Assembly: GCF_036226505.1 (NCBI RefSeq)
Contig: NZ_CP108484.1
Span: 7,192,001-7,256,000, forward strand
DNA length: 64,000 nucleotides
Origin: Kitasatospora sp. NBC_01246
GTDB lineage: Bacteria > Actinomycetota > Actinomycetes > Streptomycetales > Streptomycetaceae
Direction: 5' to 3'
Positions 1 to 7,741 of this stretch are shown piece by piece; within the stretch, counting starts at the first letter, position 1, and each line of letters begins with the position of its first letter. The translations under genes were made by a program, and so were the position numbers. Below the pieces are notes generated by a model. The model worked only from the letters and a program-made list of their open reading frames with translations. It was not told the DNA's origin and made no database searches.

Positions 1-383
1 GCGGCCGGGTGCTGGTCGCCGGGGACGCGGCCGGTCTGCTGGAGCCGTGGACCCGCGAGGGCATCTCGTACGCGCTGCGCTCGGGCCGGCTGGCCGGGGA
101 GTGGGCGGTCAAGGTGGCCGAGGCGGGCACCGCGGCCGAGGTCCGCCGCGAGGCGCTGAACTACGCGTTCGCGATCAAGGCCGGGCTGGGCGTGGAGATG
201 CGGGCCGGCAAGCTGATGCTGGCCGCCTTCGAGCGCCGTCCGTACCTGTTCCACGCGGCGGTCTGCCTGGTCGCCCCGGCCTGGCGGGCGTTCGCCCGGA
301 CCACCCAGGGCCACACCACCTTCGCCCAGGTGCTGCGCCAGTACCGGGCGGCCCGCAAGCTGACCTCGCTCGCCTCGCGGTAG
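1..383 (+). CDS. Geranylgeranyl reductase family FAD-dependent oxidoreductase, C-terminal part (5' end outside window)
   Basis: The reading frame is already open at base 3 and ends at a TAG at 381-383, so only about the last 126 residues are seen. The first visible residues, VLVAGDAAGLLEPWTREGI, match the conserved second FAD-binding motif (GDAAG) of the geranylgeranyl reductase/CHL-P family, which reduces isoprenoid double bonds in quinones or membrane lipids. The rest is the helical C-terminal part (repeated Arg/Ala helices, ending in KLTSLASR). The Rossmann domain must lie upstream of the window. Substrate cannot be told. It converges on the chitinase gene and shares a strong hairpin with it. 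Confidence 0.8.
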   Translation, partial: GRVLVAGDAAGLLEPWTREGISYALRSGRLAGEWAVKVAEAGTAAEVRREALNYAFAIKAGLGVEMRAGKLMLAAFERRPYLFHAAVCLVAPAWRAFARTTQGHTTFAQVLRQYRAARKLTSLASR

Positions 384-449
384 CGGGCGGGGCACCCGCG
401 GGCCGGCGTCGGCCGGTCCGCGGGAGCCTCTTCGTGCGGTTCGTTCCGA

Positions 450-481
450 GGGCGGCGCCGGTCCGGGGACCGGCGCCGCCC
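450..481. terminator. Bidirectional hairpin terminator between the reductase and chitinase genes
   Basis: Perfect 15-bp inverted repeat (450-464 pairs with 467-481; half-site GGGCGGCGCCGGTCC) with a minimal GG loop, lying between two convergent stop codons (383 and 486). There is no T run, as is usual for streptomycete terminators. Confidence 0.7.
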
Positions 482-485
482 GGGC

Positions 486-2789
486 TCACTTCAGCCCGGT
501 GTCGAGCGCCGTCATGAGGGCGCCGTTCGGGGTGTCGCCGGTCATCTCCCAGATCATCGCGCCGAGCAGGTTCTTCGACTTCAGGTAGGTCGTCTTCTGG
601 CCGATCGACCAGGCGTCGTCGAAGGTCCACCACTGCCCGCCCGCACCCGTGTACCCGTACGTGGCGATCGACTGGGTGTCGTGGTGGACGGTGAGGTTGG
701 GGAAGGTGGTGATCAGGTTGTTGTACCCGCGGGTGCCGGCCTCCTCGGCGAACTGGCCGGGCGCCGCGCCGGTCGCGCTCTGCCACTCGCCCGCCGCGCC
801 GCCGTCCGCCACGCCCTGCCAGCCGCGTCCGTAGAACGGGAAGCCGATGGTGAGTTTGCGCGGGTTGACCCCGGCGGAGAGGTAGGCCTGGACGGCCGCG
901 TCCACGCTGAAGTGGAACGGGTACGGGTCCTGGCCGTCGGCGTACAGGTTGGCCTGGTGCCCGGCCCGGTTCGGCTCCCAGGAGTTGTCGCTGCCGGCGC
1001 CGTGGAAGTCGTAGCCCTGGACGTTGGCGATGTCCAGGTAGTTGAAGATCTTCGAGAGGTCCCAGCCCTGGCCGATCTTGACCGGGTCGGCCGGGGTGAA
1101 GGCGGTCAGCAGCTTGTGGGAGCCGCCGAGCGCGTCGAGCTGCTTGCGGAACTCGGCCAGCAGCAGGGTCAGGTTGGCCTTGTCGGCCGTGCTGTAGTGG
1201 TTGCCGGCGTGGCCGTCGGCGGAGCCGGGCCACTCCCAGTCGAGGTCGATGCCGTCGAAGATCCCGGCCGCCACGCCGTCACCGCCGGCGCCGTTGTAGA
1301 GCGGCAGGTTGCCCTTGATCCAGGTGTCGACGCAGGACTTCACGAACTTCTGCCGGGAGGCCTCGGTGGCGGCCGCGTCCGAGAAGTACTTGGAGTACGT
1401 CCAGCCGCCGAGCGAGACGACCACCTTGAGGTTGGGGTACTTGGCCTTGAGCTTCTTCAACTGGTTGAAGTTGCCGCGCAGTTTGCCCCAGCCGTCGTCG
1501 GCCACGCCGTCCACGGACTGCGCCGCGCTCATCGGGCGGGCGTAGTCGGCGTCGGCGTCGCCCGCGCCGGTGCCCTGGTCCGGGTCCTGCGGGTCGGCCG
1601 TGGTGCCCTTGGTGACGCCGGCCAGGCAGGTCAGGTTGACCGGATCGATGTTCTCGAAGGCGTAGTTGATGACGTCGAGCTTGGCCGCGCTGCCCGAGGT
1701 GTCGAGGTTCTTCACGAAGTACTGGCGGCCGTAGATGCCCCACTGGGTGAAGTAGCCGACCCGGGCGTACTTCCCGGCCCCGACCAGGTCGGAGGTGGTG
1801 ACGGCGAGCGCCGCGGAGGCGGGGGAGGCGTTGTCGGCGCCGTCGCGGGCCTTCACGGTGAAGGTGTAGGCCGTCGACGGGGAGAGGCCGCTGACGGTGG
1901 CGGTCAGGGTGCTGCCGGTCACCGTCCTGACCAGCGCGGGGCCCTGGTAGACGTCGTAGGCGGCCACCCGCTGGTTGTCGGTGGCGGCGCTCCAGGCCAG
2001 CGTCACGTCGGTGGAGGTCACCGCGGTGGCACGCAGGCCGGTGGGCGCCGTCGGCGGGACGGGGTCGGTGGCCGGGTCGAAGGTGGCGGCCGTGACGGAC
2101 GCGCTCGACGGGCCGGTGTTGCCCCGGGTGTCCTTGGCGCGCACCGCCAGGGTGTACGAGGTGGCGGGGGTGAGCCCGGTGACCACGGTGTCGGTGGTCG
2201 CGGCGGCGGCCAGTACCGTGCTGCCGCTCAGGACCTCGTAGGAGGCGACCGGGAAGTCACCGCCGGTGGCGGCCGGCCACTTCAGTGCCAGGCTGTGCGC
2301 GGTCGACTCGGTGACCACCGGCGTGCCGGGGGCGGACGGCAGGACGTCCGAACTCCCGTCGCACTTGTCGCCGTTGATCCGGCAGCCGGTCGGCGTGCCG
2401 ATCGGGCCGTTGGCCACGAACCAGAAGCTGTACGGCTCGGTGGTGCCGTGCGCCGGGACGCTCGCGTTGTAGAAGGCGTTGGTGGCGGTGACGTGCCGGC
2501 CGGTGGTGGTCGCGGTGCCGTTGTAGCTGTTCTGGACGGTCACGCCGGCCGGGAGGTCGAACTCCAGCGTCCAGCCGGAGACGGCGGCGGCGTTGTCGTT
2601 GCGGACGATGTAGGTGCCCTTCCACCAGGAGCCGTTGTCGGCGGTGGTGAAGGTGGCGGTCAGTTTTCCGGCCGCGTGCGCCGGGGCGGCCAGCGCGGTG
2701 AGCGCGGCCAGTGGCAGGAGCAGGGCGGAGAGCAGCGCCAGCAGTCTGCTGCGCGCTCGCGGGCGTCGGGCCCGGGGTCGAGCGGACAT
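486..2789 (-). CDS. Secreted chitinase: CBM2 - FN3 - FN3 - GH18
   Basis: A 767-residue secreted enzyme that hydrolyses chitin outside the cell. The ATG at 2789 is chosen because it is preceded by AGGGAG at good spacing and begins a classical signal peptide: Arg-rich N-region, Leu/Ala core, AHA-A cleavage site near residue 39. The frame stays open upstream, but that extension would run through the promoter. Order of domains: family 2 carbohydrate-binding module (about 41-143, with conserved Trp and a Cys pair), two fibronectin type III domains (about 150-238 and 245-333), and a GH18 catalytic barrel (about 345-767). The GH18 signature is FDGIDLDWEWPG, giving the proton donor Glu519 in D512-x-x-D-x-D-x-E519. 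The upstream repeats point to N-acetylglucosamine/chitin-responsive control. Confidence 0.95.
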   Translation of the reverse strand: MSARPRARRPRARSRLLALLSALLLPLAALTALAAPAHAAGKLTATFTTADNGSWWKGTYIVRNDNAAAVSGWTLEFDLPAGVTVQNSYNGTATTTGRHVTATNAFYNASVPAHGTTEPYSFWFVANGPIGTPTGCRINGDKCDGSSDVLPSAPGTPVVTESTAHSLALKWPAATGGDFPVASYEVLSGSTVLAAAATTDTVVTGLTPATSYTLAVRAKDTRGNTGPSSASVTAATFDPATDPVPPTAPTGLRATAVTSTDVTLAWSAATDNQRVAAYDVYQGPALVRTVTGSTLTATVSGLSPSTAYTFTVKARDGADNASPASAALAVTTSDLVGAGKYARVGYFTQWGIYGRQYFVKNLDTSGSAAKLDVINYAFENIDPVNLTCLAGVTKGTTADPQDPDQGTGAGDADADYARPMSAAQSVDGVADDGWGKLRGNFNQLKKLKAKYPNLKVVVSLGGWTYSKYFSDAAATEASRQKFVKSCVDTWIKGNLPLYNGAGGDGVAAGIFDGIDLDWEWPGSADGHAGNHYSTADKANLTLLLAEFRKQLDALGGSHKLLTAFTPADPVKIGQGWDLSKIFNYLDIANVQGYDFHGAGSDNSWEPNRAGHQANLYADGQDPYPFHFSVDAAVQAYLSAGVNPRKLTIGFPFYGRGWQGVADGGAAGEWQSATGAAPGQFAEEAGTRGYNNLITTFPNLTVHHDTQSIATYGYTGAGGQWWTFDDAWSIGQKTTYLKSKNLLGAMIWEMTGDTPNGALMTALDTGLK

Positions 2790-2906
2790 GGTTCTCCCTG
2801 TGACTGTGGGGGGTTGAACAGGGCGACGTAGAACCGTACGGGTGGTGCCGCGGCCGTGGTGCGTGGCCGACCGGTGCCCGCGCCGTGGGGAGACGGGGGC
2901 ATGGGC

Positions 2907-2948
2907 ACTGTAGGAGGACTGGACCAATGCGTCAACAGGTCTGTACCA
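2907..2948 (-). promoter_or_regulatory. Chitinase promoter with chi-type 12-bp direct repeats
   Basis: On the minus strand a sigma-70-like promoter is seen: TTGACG (2930-2935), a 17-bp spacer, and TACAGT (2907-2912), about 118 bp before the chitinase ATG. Two 12-bp direct repeats, TGGTACAGACCT (2937-2948) and TGGTCCAGTCCT (2915-2926), lie 22 bp apart. They flank the -35 box and overlap the spacer. They closely match the TGGTCCAGACCT repeats known from streptomycete chitinase promoters, which mediate chitin induction and glucose repression and resemble DasR sites. Confidence 0.85.
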
Positions 2949-2970
2949 ATTGGGAGTTGGTGCGGGCGGG

Positions 2971-3963
2971 CTAGCCCCGGCGCGGGTGCCCGGTCAGCTC
3001 GTCGCCGAGCGGGCTGCGGCCGTAGAGCACCGAACGGCCGTGCCGGGCCCGGGTGACCAGGCCGGTCCGGTGCAGGACCGCCAGGTGCTGGCTGACGGCG
3101 CCCGGTGTGACGCCCAGGCGGTAGGCCAGCTCGGTGGTGGAGGCCGGCTCGGCGAGCAGTGCCAGCAGCCGGGCCTTGGGCGCGCCGAGCAGCAGCTCCA
3201 GCGCGCGCGGGGTGACCGGGGCGGTCGGCGCGGCCATCCCCGCCCGGCCGCGGGCCGGGTAACTGATCTGCGGTGGGCGGTCATTGCTGATCATCGTGAT
3301 CGCGCCGCGGGCGAAGAAGGTCGGGACCAGCACCAGCCCGCGGCCGTCCACGGTGATCTCGCCGTCCCAGTCCGTCCAGCGGCGGTTGATCGAGAGCAGG
3401 CCGTCCGCCCAGTGCAGCCGGTGGTCCAGGTCGGCGAAGAGGGCCGCGGCGCCTTGCTGGGACAGCACCCGCGCCCGGTAGACGAGGTCCGCCTCCAGTA
3501 CGGCGCGGGCCCGCGGCCACCAGGCGGGGGCCAGGCAGCGCTCCCAGTACTCCTCCAGCGCGTCGGCGATCCGGGCCAGCAGCCGGACCGGATCGGCGAG
3601 CCCGGCCGCCAGCGGGGCGGGCAGCGGCCGGCCGTGCGGCAGGAAGGTCTGCTCCAGTTCGGCGCGCAGCTGCTCGGGCGGCAGCGCCCGGACCACGGCC
3701 AGCTCGGCCCGGAAGTCCGGCGCGGGGACGGACGGGCGGGGCGTCAGGAAGTCGGGGATCCACCGGTTGGCGGCGACCAGGGAGAGCAGCAGCCCGGAGT
3801 CCAGCTGTTCGAAGCTCGGGCGCAGCCGCTCGAAGGCGGCGGACTGCAGCGGGTAGACGCCGGGGTGGGTCCACATCCGCAGGCTGAGCGCGGCCTCCTG
3901 GATCGGCGAGCAGGCGAACCAGGTGGTGGCGAGATCGGCCAGATCCAGCCTGAACCGGTGCAA
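2971..3963 (-). CDS. ArsR-type winged-helix regulator with N-terminal DUF5937-like domain
   Basis: 330 residues. The C-terminal third is an ArsR-like winged helix: the helix-turn-helix reads STTELAYRLGVTPGAVSQHLAVL, followed by a wing (RHGRSVLYGRSPLGDEL). The long N-terminal part (about 1-230, beginning HRFRLDLADLATTWFACSP) resembles the DUF5937 region found on many actinomycete ArsR-like proteins, whose ligand is unknown. The start is a TTG with GGAGGG upstream; no ATG or GTG fits better. It is divergent from an MFS transporter over an 81-bp gap holding a dyad, so control of that pump is the natural inference. No Cys-rich metal site is visible. Confidence 0.8.
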   Translation of the reverse strand: MHRFRLDLADLATTWFACSPIQEAALSLRMWTHPGVYPLQSAAFERLRPSFEQLDSGLLLSLVAANRWIPDFLTPRPSVPAPDFRAELAVVRALPPEQLRAELEQTFLPHGRPLPAPLAAGLADPVRLLARIADALEEYWERCLAPAWWPRARAVLEADLVYRARVLSQQGAAALFADLDHRLHWADGLLSINRRWTDWDGEITVDGRGLVLVPTFFARGAITMISNDRPPQISYPARGRAGMAAPTAPVTPRALELLLGAPKARLLALLAEPASTTELAYRLGVTPGAVSQHLAVLHRTGLVTRARHGRSVLYGRSPLGDELTGHPRRG

Positions 3964-3987
3964 CTCCGACCCCGTCCCTCCAGCTGC

Positions 3988-4005
3988 TTTGAGGCAGAGC
4001 CTAAA
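3988..4005. promoter_or_regulatory. Candidate operator between ArsR-type gene and MFS gene
   Basis: TTTGAGGCAGAGCCTAAA is an imperfect dyad (AGGC/GCCT core with TTT/AAA flanks) in the short divergent intergenic region. Its location and A/T flanks in a 74% GC genome suggest the regulator's own binding site. Confidence 0.4.
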
Positions 4006-4044
4006 TCATTACTACGGACGCCGGGGACGCGGTGGGATCGGGGC

Positions 4045-5436
4045 ATGAACACCTCACCGGCGTCGTCCGCCGCGCCTACGCCCGTCGCCGGCCCGGCCGG
4101 TCCCCCGGATCCGCCCCCGCCCTCGGCCGCATCAGGTCCTTCGGGCGCGGGTGGTACCTCTCAGCCGGGCCCGGTCGGCCGGCCCGCCGGGGGCTCGCGG
4201 CTGCTGCACCCCGACCCGATGGTGCGCCGGCTCGCCGGGATCACCCTCGTCAACACCGTCGGCAGCGGGCTCTCGCTCGCCGTAGGCGTGCTCTTCTTCA
4301 CCCGCGTCCTCGGACTGAGCGCCGCCCAGCTCGGGATCGGGCTCACCGCCGCCGGCCTCTGCGGCGTCGCCGCCAGCGTGCCGGCCGGGCGGGCGGCCGA
4401 CCGCTGGGGAGCGCGGCCGGTGCTGGTGGTCCTGATCACGGTGAACGCGCTGGGCACCGCCGGCTACGCCCTGGTGCACAGCTACCCGGCGTTCCTGGCA
4501 CTGGCCTGCGTGGTGAGCGCGGTCGACCGCGGCGCGGCCGCCGTGCGGAACGCGCTCTACGCCGAAGTGCTGCCCGCCGACCGCAGGGTCGCGGGCCGGG
4601 CCTATCTGCGGGTGGTCACCAACGTAGGCCTCTGTCTGGGGACGGCGCTCGGCGCCGTCGCACTCCAGGTGGACCGCCGGCCGGCCTATCTGACGGCGAT
4701 CCTGGCCGACGCCCTCTCGTACCTGGTGGTCGCGGCGCTGTTCCACCGGCTGGCCGTCCCGGCCAGGGTCCGCCCGGCGGCCCGCCCGGTGGCGGGCGAC
4801 GGACCGGGCGAGCCCGCCGGCCGGCGGTGCAACCCCGCCCTGCGGGACGGGCCGTTCCTGGTGGTGACCGTGCTGAACGCGCTGCTCTGCCTGCAGTTCG
4901 CGATGCTGGAGGTGGGTGTGCCGCTCTGGGTGGTCCAGCACACCGAGGCGCCCCGGATCACCGTGGCCGGCACCCTGATCGTCAACACCGTGCTGGTGAT
5001 AGCCCTGCAGGTGCGGGCCACCCGGGGCACCGAGGACCCGGCGACGGCCGCCCGGGTCTGCGGCCGGGCCGGGCTGATCCTGGCGGCCTCCTGCCTGGTG
5101 CTCGCCCTCGCCCACGGGCTGCCCGCGGTGGTCGCCGCCGTGCTGGTGCTCGCCGGGGTGGCGCTCCAGGCGTTCGGCGAGGTGCTGAGCCAGGCCGGCG
5201 GATGGGCGCTCAGCTACGACCTGGCCGGGGAGCGCGACCACGGCGCCTACCAGGGCGTCTACAACGCCGGGTCGGCCGCCTCGCTGATGATCGGCCCCGC
5301 CGTCGTCAGCACCGCCGTGGTCGGGTGGGGCCTGTTCGGCTGGGTCGCCCTCGGCGTGCTGCTCGCCGGGGCGGGCCTCGCCATGGGGCCCGCCGTCCGG
5401 TGGGCCCGGGGCCGCGAAGGGGCCTCCGCGGGGTAG
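4045..5436 (+). CDS. MFS transporter, 12-TM drug/metabolite efflux type
   Basis: 463 residues starting at the ATG at 4045. The N-terminal 60 residues are a Pro/Ser/Ala-rich cytoplasmic tail, followed by repeated hydrophobic segments with the MFS motif A-like loop GRAADRWGARPVLV between TM2 and TM3 and a long mid-loop rich in Arg/Pro/Gly (about 245-265) separating the two six-helix halves. The C-terminal half contains AFGEVLSQAGGWALSYDLAGERDHGAYQG. Substrate unknown. Divergent from the ArsR-type regulator, which probably represses it. Confidence 0.85.
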   Translation: MNTSPASSAAPTPVAGPAGPPDPPPPSAASGPSGAGGTSQPGPVGRPAGGSRLLHPDPMVRRLAGITLVNTVGSGLSLAVGVLFFTRVLGLSAAQLGIGLTAAGLCGVAASVPAGRAADRWGARPVLVVLITVNALGTAGYALVHSYPAFLALACVVSAVDRGAAAVRNALYAEVLPADRRVAGRAYLRVVTNVGLCLGTALGAVALQVDRRPAYLTAILADALSYLVVAALFHRLAVPARVRPAARPVAGDGPGEPAGRRCNPALRDGPFLVVTVLNALLCLQFAMLEVGVPLWVVQHTEAPRITVAGTLIVNTVLVIALQVRATRGTEDPATAARVCGRAGLILAASCLVLALAHGLPAVVAAVLVLAGVALQAFGEVLSQAGGWALSYDLAGERDHGAYQGVYNAGSAASLMIGPAVVSTAVVGWGLFGWVALGVLLAGAGLAMGPAVRWARGREGASAG

Positions 5437-5450
5437 GCCGGGTCGCCGGT

Positions 5451-5477
5451 CCGTCCGGCCCCCGGGGAGCCGGACGG
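5451..5477. terminator. Hairpin terminator between MFS and RidA genes
   Basis: Perfect 9-bp inverted repeat (CCGTCCGGC, 5451-5459; GCCGGACGG, 5469-5477) with a 9-nt loop, located between the convergent stops at 5436 and 5497. Confidence 0.6.
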
Positions 5478-5496
5478 TCAGCGGGTGGCCGGTCGG

Positions 5497-5913
5497 TCAG
5501 CGCTGCTCCGGGACCAGGGCGAGCGCCTCCACCTCGATCAGCACCTCGGGCAGGAACAGCGCGGCGACCTGCACCGCCGAGCTCGCCGGGAGCGGGGTCG
5601 AGCCGAAGTACGCGTCCCGGGCCTCGCGCACGGCGGGCATGAACGCCATGTCGGTGACGAAGTAGGTCAGCTTGACGACGTCGGCGAAGCCGGCCCCGGC
5701 GGCGGCCAGGCAGCGGCCCAGGTTCTCGAACACCTGGCGCGCCTGCGCCTTCGGGTCGCCGGCCCCGACCAGGTGCCGCTGTTCGTCGAACGCGACCTGG
5801 CCGGAGACGGCCACCAGGCGGCCGGTGCCGGTGACGACCTGGGTGTAGCCGGTGCCGGGGGCGACCCCGGGCGGCTCGGCGATGTGGGTGAGGTGCGGGC
5901 GCTGGGAAGTCAT
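5497..5913 (-). CDS. RidA/YjgF/YER057c/UK114 family protein
   Basis: 138 residues, the usual size of this trimeric family. Family members hydrolyse reactive enamine/imine intermediates released by PLP enzymes; many paralogues have other, unknown roles. Visible family features are VSGQVAFDEQRHLVGAGDPKAQARQVFENLGRCLAAAGAGFADVVKLTYFVTDM, and the C-terminal motif LFLPEVLIEVEALALVP. The strict RidA arginine motif (R-x-C-V-E-V) is not seen here, since the corresponding stretch reads EVLIEVEALA, so canonical imine hydrolase activity is uncertain. ATG start at 5913. It lies 56 bp downstream of the ATP-grasp gene on the same strand. Confidence 0.85.
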   Translation of the reverse strand: MTSQRPHLTHIAEPPGVAPGTGYTQVVTGTGRLVAVSGQVAFDEQRHLVGAGDPKAQARQVFENLGRCLAAAGAGFADVVKLTYFVTDMAFMPAVREARDAYFGSTPLPASSAVQVAALFLPEVLIEVEALALVPEQR

Positions 5914-5969
5914 GACCCCATCGTGGCCGACGGGTGATCAGATGCACCAGGGCCTTCGCCCGCCGCCGC

Positions 5970-6767
5970 TCAGCGGACCACCTCGGGCAGGGCCCGGCCG
6001 TACCGCCGGTCCGCCTCCGGGAGGTCGGCGGCCGGTCCGCCGGCCCGCAGCACCACCTCCAGCACCGCCGCCGGGTCGCAGGCGTAACCGCCGCTCGCCC
6101 ACGCCGGGTTGGCCTCCACCACCGCCCAGCGGCCGGAGTCCAGCGGGCCGACGTCGATCACCACGGCGCTCGGCAGCGCCCCGGCCGAGGCGGCCAGCAC
6201 GTCCGCGGCGAAGGCCGTCACCTCGGCCCGGTACCGGTCCTCGGGCAGCGGGGCGGTGTCCAGGTCGCCGTCCACCGCGTAGCGCGAGGCGGTGAGCACC
6301 TCGCCGTCCAGGACGAACAGCCGGTACTCGCGGCGGAACCGGACCACCTCGCTGGCCAGCACGGGGGTGTCGTCGTCCAGCGCGTCCGGGCCGGGCAGGC
6401 CGGAGCCGTCCGGGTAGATCCGGGCGGGGAACAGCTTGTCGCCCGGCGGCTTCAGGAACATCGGGCGGCGCAACAGGCGGGCCGCGGCCAGCGTGGTGAG
6501 GGTGACCGACCGGCCGGTCAGCTCCGCCGGCAGGCGGGCCGGCCAGTCGTCCGGCGGCTCCAGCAGCGCCAGGTCGAAGGCGGCGCCGACCGCGTCACCG
6601 AACAGCGGACCGCCGTAGAGGTGCACCGGCGAGCCGATCAGCTCCTCGGGCGCGCGCCAGGCCGTCGCGGTGTGCGCGCGCAGGCCGCGGCGGCCGGCGG
6701 CGGTGCGCAACTGCAGGCCGGTCTCGTTGATCCGGGGTGCGAGCAGGAGGACGGCGTCGGTGGTCAT
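5970..6767 (-). CDS. ATP-grasp domain protein (DUF4343-like)
   Basis: 265 residues. The N-terminal part (DAVLLLAPRINETGLQLRTAAGRRGL) resembles the pre-ATP-grasp Rossmann-like domain. The central region has MFLKPPGDKLFPARIY, compatible with an ATP-grasp lysine, and the C-terminal part has VVIDVGPLDSGRWAVVEANPAWASGGYACD, the metal-binding Glu/Asn motif (ExNP) of the superfamily. Family members ligate a carboxylate to an amine or thiol using ATP; the substrate here is not evident. It is divergent from the enoyl-CoA hydratase gene and followed on its strand by RidA. Confidence 0.7.
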   Translation of the reverse strand: MTTDAVLLLAPRINETGLQLRTAAGRRGLRAHTATAWRAPEELIGSPVHLYGGPLFGDAVGAAFDLALLEPPDDWPARLPAELTGRSVTLTTLAAARLLRRPMFLKPPGDKLFPARIYPDGSGLPGPDALDDDTPVLASEVVRFRREYRLFVLDGEVLTASRYAVDGDLDTAPLPEDRYRAEVTAFAADVLAASAGALPSAVVIDVGPLDSGRWAVVEANPAWASGGYACDPAAVLEVVLRAGGPAADLPEADRRYGRALPEVVR

Positions 6768-6954
6768 GGCCCGATGCTGCCGTGGCGCACGACCGCCCGA
6801 CCACCGGATTTCGGTGCGAAGGGGTGACGGGGCTCGCGGCGGGTGGCTCTGGCCGAGCGGCGGTTGGGCGTGTCAGAGTCGACCGGGCGCCGTCCGAGCA
6901 GGGCGGCCGCCACGCAATCCGACCCACCCTCAGCCGGAAAGCAGGCCCGCACCG

Positions 6955-7728
6955 ATGACCCGCGAAGTGCCCTTCGTCCGTGTCGCCACCACCGATGCCG
7001 TCACCACGCTGACCCTCGACTCGCCGCACAACCGCAACGCGCTCTCCACCCGGCTGATGGCCGAGCTGACCGCCGCCCTGGCCGCCGCCGCGGCCGACCC
7101 GGACGTCCGCGCGGTGGTGCTCGGCCACACCGGCAAGGTGTTCTGCGCGGGCGCGGACCTCTCCGAGGCGACCGGTACGGACCCGACGGTGGGCCCGCGC
7201 GGCCTGGTGGACCTCCAGCGGGCCATCGTGGACTGCGCGAAGCCGGTGATCGCGGTGATCGACGGACACGTCCGGGCGGGCGGCCTCGGGCTGGTCGGCG
7301 CGGCCGACCTCGCCCTGGCCGGCCCGGCCGCCACCTTCGCGTTCACCGAGGTCCGGCTCGGCCTGGCACCCGCCGTCATCTCGCTGCCGCTGCGCCCCAA
7401 GCTGGACCCGCGCGCCGCCTCCCGCTACTACCTGACCGGCGAGGTCTTCGACGCCGCCGAGGCCGCCCGGATCGGGCTGATCACCGAGGCGACGGACTCC
7501 GCGGAGTCCACCGGAACCGCGCTGAAGGGCCTGCTGGACGCCCTGCGGCTCGGGTCGCCGCAGGGCCTCGCACAGTCCAAGCGGCTGGCCAACGCCGAGG
7601 TGGTGCGCTCCTTCGAACGGGACGCGGACGAGCTGGTCCAGCTCTCGGCGCGGCTGTTCGGCTCGGACGAGGCGCAGCAGGGCATGCGGGCGTTCCTGGA
7701 GAAGCGGCCCGCGCCCTGGGCGCGCTGA
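6955..7728 (+). CDS. Enoyl-CoA hydratase/isomerase (crotonase) family, methylglutaconyl-CoA-hydratase-like
   Basis: 257 residues, usual crotonase length. The ATG at 6955 is the start that gives the family N-terminus (VTTLTLDSPHNRNALS); GGAAAG lies upstream. The oxyanion-hole segment GKVFCAGADLSE and the second motif GGLGLVGAADLALAGPAATFAFTEVRLGLAP are clear. In classical enoyl-CoA hydratases two glutamates are catalytic. Here the first position, in GGLGLV, is Gly, and only the Glu of FTEVRLG remains. This pattern is typical of the AUH/LiuC-like branch, which hydrates 3-methylglutaconyl-CoA in leucine catabolism. No leucine-pathway partners lie next to it, so the exact substrate is open. Confidence 0.85.
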   Translation: MTREVPFVRVATTDAVTTLTLDSPHNRNALSTRLMAELTAALAAAAADPDVRAVVLGHTGKVFCAGADLSEATGTDPTVGPRGLVDLQRAIVDCAKPVIAVIDGHVRAGGLGLVGAADLALAGPAATFAFTEVRLGLAPAVISLPLRPKLDPRAASRYYLTGEVFDAAEAARIGLITEATDSAESTGTALKGLLDALRLGSPQGLAQSKRLANAEVVRSFERDADELVQLSARLFGSDEAQQGMRAFLEKRPAPWAR

Positions 7729-7741
7729 ACCCCGGCCGGGG

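Noticed and set aside
681..2831. A 716-codon open frame antisense to the chitinase
   Set aside because: It is the mirror of a GC-rich gene: Val/Gly/Arg/Ala-rich, no domain, and the chitinase frame has clear motifs.
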